Shown here: piece by piece, positions 1 to 11,808 of the stretch
Numbering within the stretch: position 1 is the stretch's first letter
Layout: each line of letters begins with the position of its first letter
Assembly (NCBI GenBank): GCA_036320915.1
Contig: JAXBDG010000013.1
Location: forward strand, 310,001 to 374,000
Source of the DNA: Linnemannia elongata
Taxonomy: Eukaryota > Mortierellomycota > Mortierellomycetes > Mortierellales > Mortierellaceae
Direction: 5' to 3'
DNA: 64,000 nucleotides
Made by a program: the position numbers and the translations under genes
The notes under the pieces: generated by a model
Seen by the model: only the letters and a program-made list of their open reading frames with translations
Told to the model about the DNA's origin: nothing
Databases searched by the model: none

Positions 1-1
1 T

Positions 2-3000
2 CGGTTCGAGTTGCTCTACAACGAGGTCAAGCCCTTGCTTCAGGTTTTGCTCGAGGGGCTCAACAGCCTTCTTGCTTTGGCCAACAAGCAGCACATGCGG
101 GAACTCTTTGTTGAGCTCTGTTTGACAGTGCCCGTTCGCTTGAGTGTCTTGCTGCCCTATCTGAACTATCTCATGAACCCTCTGGTGTTGGCTCTCCAGG
201 CAAGCCCAGAACTCGTGAGTCAAGGTCTCCGGACGCTGGAGCTTTGTATCGACAACCTGACGCAGGAGTTCTTGGACCCTATTATGGCCCCCGTCATTAC
301 CGAGTTGATGAACGCCCTCTGGAAGCACCTCAAGCCTCTCCCTTACAGCCCGGTCCACAGCCATGCTGCCATGAGGATTCTCGGCAAGCTCGGTGGCAGG
401 AACCGCAGGATGCTCAAATACCCACCCAAGCTTCAGCATCATTCGCCTGCGGATGTTGGTGTGGACATCAAGATCTACTTCGACCCAACGCTGAAGCCTC
501 ACACCTTGCCTCTGGACGCTTCTTTAGCTCTCGCCGCTCAAACTCTGGAGGATCCCAACGCCAACATCTTTTACCGTGAGCATGCCTACAAGTTCCTCAA
601 GGGATGTGTTCCTCTCCTCATCGACACTTCGCTTGGACAAGAGAACCTTGATGAGCAGATTCAGACCCGCATCGCCATCTTCTCGCCACAGGAGGCCACA
701 TCCCGACTCAGCATTGTTACCAACGCCATGGATGTCGACAAGGAGAGCGGAGATCTTGGAAAGTTTGAGAACAGACGACCCCAGGCACCCCGGTCGCCTC
801 CCTCTTCCAAGAAGCTGGCGCAGGAGCGTGCGCTGAATCTCGTCTTAAGATCGCTCTTCATGGCGGCCTCAATTGACGAGCTCAAGGACGACGCTTGGCC
901 ATTCCTGCAGGGCCTTATTCACCACTTTGCGCTCCTCCAGGTCGGTGAGGCTCTGGATTTCAAGGAATCCAAGTCCCTCACCTTCGATGTGCACCACATC
1001 AAGGGTCAACTCCACTTGGATACCAACATCTTTGTGGACGCTGTCGTTGACATCATGACCTCGGAGAACCTACCCCTTCGCAAGCTTGCCGAGTCGGCCC
1101 TTCAGCTCCTCCACGAGACTTGCGTCACGGTTACGTCAAGCAAGGATGTCCTTTTCCAACTCCCCGTCTTCCATCTGTTCGCGACGCGCTTCTCTTCCAG
1201 TTGTTACAAGCAAGAATGGTTCCGCAAGAGCGGTGGTTGCTTTGGTATCTCGATTATGTGCTCCCAGCTGGATATGGGCGCCAAATGGATGCTGGATCAC
1301 GAACTCGAGTTTGTCAAGGCCTTGTTATACATCCTCAAGGACATGTCGCCTGAACTTGCTACCGGTAATGTAGAGGATGCTACGCAGACTTTGTCGCACG
1401 TCCTCAAGGTCTGCAACCGCCCCGAGGACAATGTCGAGTCGGCTGACCGCCAGGCCAAGTTCAACAACCTGATCGGCCTCTTGATCTCCGAGCTCTCCAA
1501 CTCTAACAGCTCTGTGCGTGAGACGATCCAATCCTCTTTCCAATTGCTCGCGGATTTGACAGGAAACGACGTGACTGAACTCCTCAAGCCCGTCCGCGAG
1601 CGGCTTTTGTCGCCCATCTTTGCAAAGCCTCTGCGAGCCCTTCCTTTTGCCATGCAAATCGGACACATTGACGCGATCACGTTCTGCCTGTCTCTCCGAC
1701 CACCCTTCCTGGACTTTAACGATGAGCTCGTCCGTCTCTTGCACGAAGCGCTGGCGCTCGCCGATGCAGAGGACCAGGCCTTGGTTCCACGAACTTCCCA
1801 GTACAAGAATGCGTCTTCGCTCATCAACCTGCGCATTGTCTGCATCAAACTACTTTCTGCTGCCATGGCTTGCAACGACTTTTGCTCCCCCAAGCAGAGC
1901 ACCACCCGCCAGCGCATCATTTCGGTCTTCTTCAAGTCTCTTTACAGCAAGTCTTCCGAGGTCGTTGAGGTTGCCAACAAGGGTTTGACGCAAGTCCTGG
2001 CGCAGCAGCACAAGTTGCCCCGCGATCTACTTCAGGCAGGTCTTCGTCCTATCCTTATGAACCTTTCGGACTACAAGCGACTTACTGTTGCCGGACTCGA
2101 GGGTTTGGCGCGCCTTTTGGAGCTCCTGACCAACTACTTCAAGGTCGAGATCGGAAAGAAGCTGCTAGATCATCTGCGACAGTGGGCCGAGCCGACGATG
2201 CTTCAGGAGTGTGCTGGCAAGCCCTTGAGCGAAAACCAGGAGATTCGCATCATTGTCGGAATCCTGAACGTTTTCTGCCTCTTGCCCCAGGCCGCCAATG
2301 TTTTCTTGGATGAACTGGTGACCGTGGTGCTTGACATGGAGGGTCACCTTCGCCGCTCGATGTCTAGTCCCTTCAGGCAGTCCCTTCTCAAGTTCCTGAA
2401 CCGTTACAGCGACGAGTCAGTCGACTACTTCTTGGACCGTCTCACCGAGGAGCGTCACAGCCGCTTGTTTGTGGATCTCCTGTCGACCGAGTTTGCAGCT
2501 CCCCTGCGCGCCGAGATTATTAGGAATCCTGAGAAGCTGATCAAGAAGACCTTTGCTGACGCGGATGCCTCCGTCCAGCTTCACGGACTCACGATTACCC
2601 GCGCAATCTCCAAGTTCAACCCTGACTTTATCCCCACCAATCGATCTGTTCTCGACGCGCTTTTGACCATGTGGCGCGCACCCGGCCGTTTGGAACGTCT
2701 TCAGAACGAGGACACATTGTCTTTGGCGAAACTTCGCGAATCCCAGTACCTGGTTGAGGCATTCGTTCTCTACCTCGGTCAGAACAAGGATGATGTCGAG
2801 GTCATTTTTGAGATGATTAGCATCTTTACTCAAGAGACGGTCATCGACTTCAGTTTCCTCAAGATGTTCTATATCGAAGAGATCGCTATCAAAGCACCCG
2901 CTGCTAGGAAGAGAGCTATCCTGGAGCACTTCCTTGTCATGTTCCAGGACAGGGCCATCCCCCAGGGCGTGAAGATGCAGTCGCTCCGCGTCATCATCAA

Positions 3001-6000
3001 CCCCATGCTCCTGGTTGCCTTCACCCGCGGACCTTCGGATTACCAAGCGGTGATCGACCACGCTATGATCTCCGAGATCCATTCCAAGATCTGGCAGCCA
3101 CTTTTGAACGAGAACTCGGATGACAACCAGTACTCGGATGACGCTTTGAGGATTGAACTCCTCCAAATGACTTCGCTCATCCTCCAGTTCGCCTCGGATT
3201 TGATCGCCGATGCCCGCAAGGACATCATCATTTTTGGCTGGAACTACCTCAAGATCGATGATATCACAGGGAAGCAGGCAGCATATGTCCTGATTGCTCG
3301 ATTCATCGCCGCCTACGACACTCCAAGCAAGATCATCATCCAGATCTATGTTGCCCTGCTGCGAGCCCATCAATCCGAAGCCCGAGCCTTGGTCAAGCAG
3401 GCTCTCGACATCATCGCTCCGGTTCTACCCAAGCGAATCGTCATGACCGCCGATTCTCCCAAGAACCCGACATGGGCACGTTGGACACAACGCGTCCTTG
3501 TAGAGGATGGCCACAGCGGATCCCAGTTGGTGAACGTTTACCAGCTCATTGTTCGTCACCCTGATCTCTTCTACGAGAGCCGCGAGCACTTTTTGCCCCA
3601 GATTGTCACGACTCTTTCCAAGCTGGGTCTGGTTCAGACAGCAGGAGTCGAGAGCAGGACATTGACCATCAACCTTGCCGAGCTGATTTTGAAGTGGGAG
3701 CGCCGCCGCATTTCAGAGCTCAAGACTGCCATGGACGTTGACACCCCGGATGCCCCGGCTGTGACAACAACAACCACTACGGCTGGAGGATCGTACACTC
3801 CCAATCTTGGATTGCGTGAGAATGTCCTCAGCTTCTTGGTCCGATTCGCCTGTGCTTTCCCTGAGCCTCTGCAGAAGAAGGGGTTGCCTTACCGAGCAGC
3901 GGAGCTTTTGAAGGAGTTCTTGGGTCCTGATTTCTGGCCTGAGGTCAACATCAAGCTGACGTTCTTTGAGCGCACACTGTTGCCCCCAGAGCTCACAGAG
4001 CTGAACCAGGTGGCCGCTTGCAATTCGCTGGATGTCCTTCTTATCCTTCTCAAGAACAGGCCGGGACACTGGTTCCTTGCCAACATTTCTCAACTCTACC
4101 GCCTTTTAGACAAGTGCCTCCTTTCTGACAACCCAAGGATCGTCAACAGTCTGCAGCCCATCGTTGACTTGATCTACAAGCACATCTCGGCCTCAGTCGC
4201 CGCGTCAGCCACGCTTTCGTCTGATGTCACTTCGTTCATTGCCGCTGTCGACGCTATCATCACGGATGGATTGCACAACCTGACGAACCTCTTTTCGGTC
4301 CTCACCCTTATCCAGTCCTCCTGCCAGTACCGCCAGGATGCAATTGATGCCTTTGTCCCAGGCGTCATGAAGGTTGTGAGCAAGCTAACCAAGGACCACG
4401 TTGCCCCCGCGCAGGCAGGCACTACTCAGCCGAGCGGACCAGACTCGCCAAGCAACCTGCTCATCTTGGCTTTGAGACTTATCAAGTTGAGAATCTCTCA
4501 TCTCGGTGATCAGCGCCGTTGGTACCTGACATCGCTGATCCAACTTATTGAAAAGTCCACGGATGTCGAGCTGTCGCGGGCTATTCTCGACATGGCGACC
4601 GAGTGGGTCACTGGCAAAACCGAAACTTTCCCGACGATCAAAGAGAAGGCCAGTTTGATGGTCAAGATGATGTGCCTCGAGAGCCGTGGAGACAAGAAGC
4701 TGGTCGAGGATTTCTTGGAGCTTGTGGTCACCATCTACAACGACCCCAGCTTTGCGCGATCTGAACTCACTGTTCGACTCGAGCAGGCGTTCTTGATGGG
4801 TACACGAAGCGACAACCCCAAGTTGAGAAACCAGTTTGCTGAGATTTTCGATCGCAGCATTGGACGGTCCTTGTACACCCGCCTGACCTATGTCATTGGT
4901 GGTCAGTCCTGGGAGTACCTCGGTGGACAGTGCTGGCTCCAGCAAGCGCTCGACATTTTGTTCGGAGTTGTGATCAAGTCACGAGTCCTGTCATTGTCAT
5001 CCGATGGCCTGCAGACTAAGCCCATCCAGCGCGTTGGCGTTACGTTTGGTGAAAAGAAGGAGACCAGCGCGGTTGCGCCCTCGCCCGAATTAACAGCCTT
5101 CTTGACGAAGCATCGCGAGTTTTTGGCTCAGATCAACCAATTGAGCACCAACGATGTGATTCTACCACTCAAGCAACTCCAGCATCTCGATACGACGGTC
5201 ACCCACCGCCTCTGGACCGACCTCTTTCCCCTCTACTGGTCCGCCACCACGACCAAGGAGAAGCAAGAGCTGACCAAGATCCTGATCCCATTGCTTGCGA
5301 AGGAGTACCACAACAAGCAGATGGATGCCCGCCCCAACGTCATCCAGGCCCTCTTGGAGGGTATCTCTCGCTGCACACCCGCCATCCGTCTCCCTCCTCA
5401 TCTTGTCAAGTACCTTGGCAAGAAGTTTTGTGCCTGGCACATTGCGACCAACCTCCTCCAGAACTCTGTTCCCGATGGCAAACCTAGTGATCTCGGCGGA
5501 GCCAAGGATGAGGAGAAGCTTCGTAACAGCACCTTGGACGCACTTGCTGAGCTTTATGTTACCCTGGGAGAGGACGATATGTTCTACGGCCTGTGGAGAC
5601 GCCGATGCCTATACTCCGAGACCAATGCCGCCATCTCGTACGAGCAGAACGGCATGTGGCAGCAGGCGCAGATCATGTACGAGAGCGCTGTGAATAAGGC
5701 CAGGACTGGCGCGCTTCAGTTTACCGAGTCAGAGTATTCGCTCTGGGAGGATCACTGGATTACCTGTACTCAGAAGCTGCAGAGCTGGGATATCTTGACG
5801 GACCTTGCCAAACACGAGAACAATACGGAGCTCCTACTGGAGTCGAACTGGCGCATGTCGGACTGGACCGCTGACCGGGAGGCGATGGAGCAGCTTGTGT
5901 ACTCGATCACCGAGGCACCCACTCCCCGACGACGAGTCTTTGAGGCCTTCTTGGCCCTTATCAAGGCCAACCAGCCCCACACCCAGTCGACCGAGACCAG

Positions 6001-9000
6001 CCCCGCCGAGTTTGTCAAGCTCTGTGACGAGGGTGTCCAGCTCTCCCTTTGGAAATGGCACACCCTACCGGAAATCGTTTCGCAGACTCACGTCCCTCTC
6101 CTGCAGGTCTTCCAGCAGTTTGTGGAATTGACGGAAGCGAACCAGATTTACCAGAGTCTCGCCAACACGACGGCCCTCAACCTCGAGTCCAAGTCTCAGG
6201 ACCTCAAGAGCACTTTGCAGACCTGGAGAGAGCGTTTGCCCAACACCTGGGACGACATCAACGTTTGGAGCGATCTCGTTGCCTGGCGTCAGCACATTTT
6301 CTCTGCCATCAACAAGACCTACCTCCCTTTGATCCACCAGCTGCCATCAGTCACCCCAGGAGCAGGAGGATCCAACTCGAACTCATTCGCCTACCGCGGT
6401 TACCACGAGACCGCCTGGATTATCAACCGCTTCGCGCATGTTGCCAGGAAGCACCAGCTTTCAGAGGTGTGCATCAACCAGCTCACCAAAATCTATACCT
6501 TGCCCAACATTGAGATCCAAGAGGCATTCCTGAAGCTGCGCGAGCAGGCCAAGTGTCACTTCCAGAACGAAGCTGAGCTGACGACGGGATTGGAGGTCAT
6601 CAACAACACCAACCTGATGTACTTCAGTCCTAACCAGAAGGCCGAATTCTTCACGATGAAGGGAATGTTCCTCGCCAAGCTATCACTTCACGACGAGGCC
6701 AACATGGCATTTGTGAGTGCTGTCCAGATTGACCTGGGTCTTGCCAAGGCCTGGGCGGCATGGGGCAACTACAACGATCAGCAGTTCAAGGAGAAGCCCA
6801 AGGAGATCACACTGGCCAGTCATGCCGTCAGCTGTTACCTTCAAGCCGCGGGTATCTACAAGAATTCCAAATCCCGCAAGTACCTTGTACGCATCCAGTG
6901 GCTCATGACCCAGGACGACAGCCAAGGAACCGTCTACCGTGCATTTGATGCCTTCAAGGGAGAGGTCCCTGTCTGGTACTGGATCACTTTTATTCCCCAG
7001 CTACTGGCCTCTTTGACACATCTGAAGGAAGCCAAGCATGCCCGCCATATTCTCATGAAGATTGCCAAGACCTATCCTCAGGCACTGCACTTCTCCTTGC
7101 GCACCTTGAAGGAAGAATACACGTCGTTGAGAAAGGGACAGCAAGTTCAGCAAGCCCAGCAGCAACAGCAGCAACCCGCTGCTCAGCAGGGAACCCCCAA
7201 CCAGGCTGGTGCAGGCTCTGCGGCCAACACGCCTGCTACACCCACCACACCCGCTGCATCCTCGGTCAGCACTCCTACAACCCAAGCAGCTCCAACTGCG
7301 ACCACGCCGACGACCCAGCCTGCTTCCGCGGCAGAATCCAGCCCGGCTGCCGCCGCTACTCCCGCTGCCAGCGCAGCCAATGGACCCCAATCGCCTCAAC
7401 CAGGAACTCCTAATGGAACTACAGGACAGCCCGCTCAGCCTCAGACTCCAAAGGAGCAGACGCCTCAGGGACAGCAGCCTGCAGCTGGTCAGCCAGCACA
7501 GCCAGCACCACAGGCTCAGCAGACTGCTCAGCAGCAAGCGCAACAACAGGCGGCTCAGCAGCAAGCCCAGCAGCAGGCTCAGCAGCAGGCTCAGCAACAG
7601 CAGGCGCAACAACTGATTATGCAAGCGCAGAACCAAGTTCAGGCCACCGCTCAGCTTCTCGCCAAATCTCAGACACAGCTCCAGCTCCATGCTCAAGCCC
7701 TCGCCCATGCCCAGGCCACTTTGCAAGCGTTGGTTCAGCAGTCACAGACTCCTGGACAGCAGACCCCAGCCCAGGCCCAAGCGCAGCAACAGGCGCAGGC
7801 ACAGGTTCAGGCGCAGATGCAAATCCACGCCCAGACTCAACAACAGGTGCAGAATCAGGCACAGGCACACGGCTTGGCCCAAGCACGACTCGCCCAGATA
7901 ACGGCCCAGTTCCCTGCTGCTGCTCTCAACACTCCTGGTGTTTCGCAGATTCGCAAACCATGGGAGCATGTAGACGATATCATGAACATCCTGAAGACAG
8001 CCTTCCCGCTCTTGGCTTTGTCTATGGAATCGATGGTGGACCAGATCCAGCAGCGTCTCAAGCCATCTCCTGAGGAAGACATGTACCGTCTCATCGTCGC
8101 CCTCTTAACCGACAGCTTCCAGGTACTATGTCGTCGAATTTTATTTTGATTTGAATCTCTGCCAGCATTACATCCACCGACGATTGGAATACTGACATTT
8201 CCATTTCTTTTCGTTGTATATAGCAATTGTTCCAGAGGTTGGTTCTCAGCAGCGAGAACGAGCAGTTGTCTGCTGTTACTGAGGCAAACTTGAACCGGTT
8301 CTCGGAGAACTTGTTCCAGCCTCAGGTCAAGGCTGCGTTTGTACACGACTTTATCACCCACAAGCCTACTCTCAGCCAGTTCGTGACGAGATTGCAGCGC
8401 TGGAGAGACAAGTTTGAGGATATTCTGGACAACAAGCCTCGCCGCCAGCAGCTCGAAAACTGGAGCCACTACTTGGCCGAGTTCCAGCACCAAAAGTTTG
8501 ACGACGTGGAGGTTCCTGGACAGTACTTGTTGTTGAAGGATAATAGCAACGACTTTGTCAGGATCGACAGGTTCGAGTCTGAGGTCGAGTTGTTGCGTGG
8601 ACCAGTCAACTGCAGCCGACGATTGACCATTCGTGGACATGACGGCAGTATCCATCCCTTCATTGTGCAACAGCCTGCCTCGCGTCAAGGACGCCGCGAA
8701 GAGCGCGTCATGCAACTCTTCAGAATTCTTAACGGGTATGTTTTTTTCATGCTTGATAGTGGCTCTATGGTTTGTCTTGGTAACTTGGTTGACTTATTCT
8801 AAATGCGTTAATTTCTTATGGTAAATAGAATTCTGGAGAGGAAGAAGGAAAGCAGGAAGCGCAACTTGTTCTTCCACCTCCCGCTTATCATCCCATTGGC
8901 GCCGCAGATTCGCATCCTTCAGGACGATCCTTCGTACGCGTCGTTGCATAGCATCTACGAGGAGCACTGCAACATGATTGGTATCCATAAGGACGACCCA

Positions 9001-9837
9001 ATCATGTACTACACCGCCAAGATCAAGGCTGGATTGGATATGAAGAAGCAAACGGATATGCTGAACCTGAAGATGGAGATTGCAGACGAGATTGCATCCA
9101 AGATGATTCCAGATACGATCCTCACGGACTTTATGACCCGCAACATGAAGACTTACACGGATCTCTGGATGATCAGGAAGCAGTTTACGACTCAGATGGC
9201 GTCTGTTACTTTCTTGACGTACATCATGAGCATTGGTCATCGCTTCCCAACCAAGTGGTTCATTTCCTTGCAGACCGGAAACGTCTGGACCTCCGACATG
9301 CTTCCAGGTACTACTCTTGTTTCTTTCCACCTTGCTGATATTATATTGTTGTGTACCGAAAGCTAATACTGAGTGACTTTTTTCCCTATTTCTATAACTG
9401 TAGTGTTCTCACCGTCGACGACGACGTTCTCGAACTCTGAGCCCGTGCCGTTCCGATTCACGCCCAACATCCAACACTTCATTACACCTACAGGCGTTGA
9501 GGGTGTTTTTACGAGCGCATTGATGTCGATTGCACGTTGCCTGACTGAGCCCGAGTTTGAGTTTGACCAGTACTTGGGCATCTTTATCCGTGACGAGCTG
9601 GTGAGCTGGTTCGCCAACGGCATGAAGCCCCTGAACGAGCAGAACCTGGGCGAGCGTGTGACATCTACAGTGGATCAGGTCCAGAGGAGAACTGCGTTGT
9701 TGTCGTGCAAGCCTGAGCGGGAGAAGAGTCGCAATAACAATATCCCTGCGAACCAGACCCTCCTGGATTTGATTTCGCAGGCTTCCAACCCGCTCAAGTA
9801 CGCGCAGATGGATTGCTCTTGGCTCCAGTGGTTGTAA
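2..9837 (+). CDS. TRA1: TRA1/TRRAP, PIKK-family pseudokinase scaffold of SAGA and NuA4 (5' part missing)
   Basis: Nuclear scaffold that docks activators onto the SAGA and NuA4 acetyltransferase complexes. The frame is open at the window edge, so the first exons lie upstream; 3,181 residues are seen against about 3,750-3,860 in yeast Tra1 and human TRRAP. Introns are 8123-8223, 8736-8828 and 9308-9403, all GT...AG and phase-consistent. In order come long HEAT/TPR helical repeats, the FAT region (about residues 1700-2360), a Q/A-rich insertion (2378-2632), a PI3K-like fold and a FATC tail ending CSWLQWL. The kinase loop reads GHRFPTKW near residue 3013, in place of an active catalytic motif, and the DFG position is lost, as expected for this pseudokinase. 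An AATAAA lies about 45 bases after the stop. Identity is secure; the N-terminus cannot be seen. Confidence 0.95.
7136..7899 (+). repeat. Q/A-rich low-complexity insertion inside TRA1
   Basis: About 250 codons dominated by CAG/CAA (Gln) and GCN (Ala), with a P/T/S-rich stretch in the middle (about 7190-7480). The frame stays open throughout, so it is translated. It lies between the end of the FAT region and the start of the kinase-like fold. Antisense and other-frame ORFs here (for example an L-rich one) are by-products of the CAG repeat. Confidence 0.9.
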
Positions 9838-9882
9838 GCCAGAGGAGATGTTAGAGTGTTTAAGTCGAATACAAAAAAAAGA

Positions 9883-9888
9883 AATAAA
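9883..9888 (+). terminator. Probable poly(A) signal of TRA1
   Basis: AATAAA about 45 bases after the TRA1 stop codon, preceded by an A-rich run. Canonical hexamer at a plausible distance; the cleavage site is not determinable from sequence alone. Confidence 0.4.
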
Positions 9889-10513
9889 GAGTAATATAGA
9901 AATAGGGTTTCATAAGATACACGAGCCTTTGTGGATTAGCTATGCTTTTGTGGACATGTGTGAACAGAACAAATATTGCAAGGAGTAGCTCCAGAAAGTC
10001 ACGGGTCCGAGAGAAGACGCAAGTGGACCTTCTGGCGTTAAGATTTCACGCGACGGATAGAAACAGAGGACGCGTTTTGAATGAGACAAGCTGGACTGCT
10101 ATGATCCCTTGGACGCAAACAAATGAGACAAACGCGTTCTTATCAGTCACCAATGATCAATGATCAATCATTTGATGGCAAAGCATGGTCACTCACCAGG
10201 AAGGACTGGTATAAAAACTCTTTACATACTATCCTGTTCTCTTACACCATGTCACGCCTCGACTCCCATGCAACTCAAGGCCCTCCACTCCCATCCGCCC
10301 ACACATTCAACACTCGAGTCGTCGTGGAAGAAGACAACTTCATCAATCAATCAATGCCCACAAACAAGACCAAATCCACTCCCCCACTTGCAACGAGTTT
10401 GGAACAACGGAGGATAGAGAAGAAACAGACGAAGAGACGAGTAGATGAGCAGCACCACCTATAGCGCGAGGAACGAAATAATGGATAACACGACACCTAC
10501 AAACCTAGGACCT

Positions 10514-10804
10514 TTACGTACTATATAGGTGTAGCATAGTGACAACGATCACTGCCATTATGTTCCCTCTTCTGCACGCAGATCGTTTGAAGCAAGGAGC
10601 GATTCGACGTAGACTTAGCCTTCCCACAAGTTTGTTTACAATACGCCCCAATACACCGAAAAGACGCAGAATCTAGCCCCCTTACCTGCATGTATAGCTG
10701 TGGCATGGTGACTAATTACAAGAGATCATTACCAATATGTTCTCGCGTCTTCACCTTGAATTATTTCAGAGCGCTTGCAGCAAAATGAGCAATCCGCGTA
10801 GATA
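10514..10804. repeat. Diverged direct repeat, period about 168 bp
   Basis: Two copies begin near 10514 and 10682. They share, in the same order, a TTAC start, a TATA core, GCAT(A/G)GTGAC, GATCA(C/T)T, TATGTTC and a CGTAGA end, with many substitutions and small indels between. The matched order over about 100 bases argues against chance. Function unknown. Confidence 0.55.
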
Positions 10805-11113
10805 TGTGGCCAACACCATCGGAGAGCCTTGACCAAATGCGACCTCCCTCGGCGATTTTTCCATATCGCGGATACAATCTCCGCTCCTGCCAGCGCGATG
10901 TTGCGCTTGTCCTGTCTCAAGACGTTTGTGTGTTGCTTTTCGACTTCCATCGAGGTAGAGTGCCCAGGTTTTCTTGCGCAACTCACAGGAGATAAGGTGC
11001 CACCCGATCGCCCGAGGAAAAGTGGATGGGTTGTTTAGGTAGTAGCAGCAGATTTGGGGGTAGAATGAAACCAATAGGTCGACGCGTAACTTGGAGCCTG
11101 GTGTCGGAGGAGC

Positions 11114-11187
11114 CCTGGGAGTCCTTGTATGAGATGGGCTTTGTAATCCTTCTCCCCGCTAAGGGCCAAAGCCCGGGTACTCCCAGG
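11114..11187. repeat. Nested inverted repeat (two-tier hairpin)
   Basis: Outer arms CCTGGGAGT (11114-11122) and ACTCCCAGG (11179-11187) pair perfectly. Inner arms GGGCTTTG (11136-11143) and CAAAGCCC (11167-11174) also pair perfectly. The two stems are joined by an asymmetric internal loop of 13 versus 4 bases. It could be a structured RNA, a transposon remnant or a transcription-end hairpin. Confidence 0.6.
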
Positions 11188-11431
11188 TTAGCGAAGAAGA
11201 CGCTAGTAGTGCTTTCCTTTTTGTATATGTGTGTGTTATGTTTTGGGAAAGAGATTATTGAACGGATGGCAGCCAGGACCACAATATATTAATCCTCTAC
11301 CTCGATACAAAGCACAATGCAATTACAAAGTGTTGAATAATGTATGGAGAGAATAGAATAAGGAATAGCATACAATAGTTCGATAGCACAAGGATGGAAT
11401 AATGAGTCCATGCAAAGTAACTTAACATACC

Positions 11432-11480
11432 CTTCAACGCAATTTCGCACCCTTAACGCAAATTCACACCCGTCAACGCC
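11432..11480. repeat. Short imperfect tandem repeat, unit about 20 bp
   Basis: About two and a half copies of a unit of the form CTtcAACGCAAtTtcgCACC, differing at a few positions. Confidence 0.5.
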
Positions 11481-11808
11481 ATGCAACATAAGAAATCGGG
11501 TCAATATTACTTGATTTCACTAATGAGAACTTTTTTTCAATATTACACAAAAGCACACAAGAGGAAATCAAGGGTGACATGGTAGGGACATGGGAGGGAC
11601 AAGGGTTTAAGATTCGATAAATATACTGTCATTTTGCCACCATTTCCACACCTTCATTGCCTTTGCCACTGATCACGCTCTTTTCATCTCCACACCTTCT
11701 TTCCTCCTTTAATCTTTTTTTTCTTCCACCCCTCGCCTTCACTACATCGCGCACCTTTTCCACTCTTTCTACAACCCACACTCTTCCCCCTCCACCTACT
11801 TTCCTTTC

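Larger units (their letters stand above)
9838..11808. other. Intergenic DNA between TRA1 and the Crinkler gene, repeat-bearing
   Basis: Two kilobases without a credible gene; open frames are short and lack family signatures. It holds the TRA1 3' end, a diverged direct repeat (10514-10804), a nested inverted repeat (11114-11187), a short about 20-bp tandem repeat (11432-11480) and a CT-rich leader just before the Crinkler start (about 11690-11808). The stretch from about 10500 to 11300 may be the remnant of a mobile element, but no terminal repeats, target-site duplication or transposase could be identified. Confidence 0.6.

Noticed and set aside
2417..3373. 318-codon open frame antisense to TRA1
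   Set aside because: Shadow of a conserved coding exon; no start context or family signature.
7001..7726. 241-codon L/S-rich antisense frame over the Q-rich block
   Set aside because: CAG repeats read as CTG on the other strand; pure repeat artefact.
10500..11300. Possible solo LTR
   Set aside because: No paired TG...CA ends or target-site duplication could be found; kept only as a possible element remnant.
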